From the NCBI RefSeq assembly GCF_035650855.1, contig NZ_DASRGV010000368.1, positions 1 to 13,318 of the forward strand: a stretch of DNA of 13,318 nucleotides. The letters are read 5' to 3'. Origin of the DNA: Actinocrinis sp035650855. Its GTDB lineage: Bacteria; Actinomycetota; Actinomycetes; Streptomycetales; Catenulisporaceae. This document shows, piece by piece, positions 13,102 to 13,318 of this stretch. The position numbers and the translations under genes were made by a program. The notes below the pieces were generated by a model. That model was given only the letters and a program-made list of their open reading frames with translations, made no database searches and was not told the origin of the DNA. Within the stretch, counting starts at the first letter, position 1. Every line of letters begins with the position of its first letter.

Positions 13102-13125
13102 GCGCCCTCTCTTAAGAGAGGGCGC
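13102..13125. promoter_or_regulatory. Perfect 24-bp palindrome next to the iterons
   Basis: GCGCCCTCTCTT is followed directly by its reverse complement, centred on TTAA. CGCT and AGCG outside extend the symmetry with a 2-base bulge. With no loop it is more likely a dimer-binding site or cruciform/origin element than a terminator, and it lies between rep and the next gene. Confidence 0.65.
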
Positions 13126-13177
13126 AGCGGTCGATCGGCAGCCGGAACAATCGAATCCAGACACCAGGGAGCACACG

Positions 13178-13318
13178 ATGAGCACTGAGCCCTGCACGCA
13201 GCAGCACACCTACACCATCACCGGCCGCGACGGCACGACCCTCGCCACCACCCAGACCGGGCCGAAACTCGCCTGGGTGCTGTGGACCAACGCGGGCGAG
13301 AACGCCCTCGACCTGACC
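13178..13318 (+). CDS. N-terminal part of an unidentified protein, cut by the window edge
   Basis: Reads MSTEPCTQQHTYTITGRDGT and continues through TLATTQTGPKLAWVLWTNAG to the window end without a stop (47 codons visible). AGGGAG lies six bases before the ATG. It follows the iteron/palindrome region on the same strand as rep, where AICEs often carry further replication genes (for example primase-polymerase), but nothing in the visible part identifies it. The short strands (TYTITGRDGTTLATT) suggest a beta-rich N-terminus. Confidence 0.65.
   Translation, partial: MSTEPCTQQHTYTITGRDGTTLATTQTGPKLAWVLWTNAGENALDLT

Noticed and set aside
13102..13125. The 24-bp palindrome as an intrinsic terminator of rep
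   Set aside because: There is no loop and no T tract; a binding site or origin element is more plausible.
1..13318. tRNA, rRNA, attachment sites, insertion sequences or transposase genes
   Set aside because: None could be recognised on either strand; the ends of the element are probably outside the window.

Overview
The window is a very GC-rich actinomycete sequence: codons end mostly in G or C, many genes start with GTG, and genes overlap tightly. It reads as most of an actinomycete integrative and conjugative element (AICE) or conjugative plasmid. It has a single FtsK/SpoIIIE-type double-stranded DNA translocase (TraB), a DUF2637/Spd-like membrane protein, a KorSA-like GntR repressor, a replication protein with a DnaB-like N-terminus next to an iteron array, and a long train of small hypothetical genes. 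No relaxase, integrase, tRNA or attachment site is visible, so the ends of the element lie outside. The host is probably of the Pseudonocardiales or Streptomyces kind; that is inference.

Layout from left to right. (1) Positions 94-3855, minus strand: transfer operon, transcribed leftwards as DUF2637/Spd-like gene, traB, a very basic 173-aa protein, then a 51-aa peptide gene recognised as an FxsA-type (FxSxx-COOH) RiPP precursor. The partner radical SAM gene would lie beyond position 1. (2) Positions 3856-3959: divergent promoter region with a 16-bp palindrome, facing a small HTH-like gene on the plus strand (3960-4259). (3) Positions 4282-10465, minus strand: about twenty small genes, apparently one polycistron, headed by an excisionase-like HTH gene. 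Seven of them (7078-9441) form an overlap-coupled chain that includes an RsbW-like ATPase. Other junctions carry long perfect hairpins without U tracts. (4) Positions 10466-10629: a near-consensus promoter with a palindrome filling its spacer, and the terminator of the GntR gene. (5) Positions 10630-12947: the GntR repressor and the replication gene, divergent across a CTAT-rich operator region. (6) Positions 12948-13318: seven CGATCACG iterons, a perfect 24-bp palindrome and the start of another gene.

Working model (inference): the iterons and Rep protein replicate the excised element; the GntR protein controls its own gene, rep and possibly the long operon; TraB moves double-stranded DNA between hyphae, with the Spd-like protein aiding spread. 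Two dense clusters of GGCAAC/GTTGCC inside the Spd-like gene and traB look like an embedded TraB recognition locus (clt). The clusters and the FxsA precursor cargo are the most novel signals.
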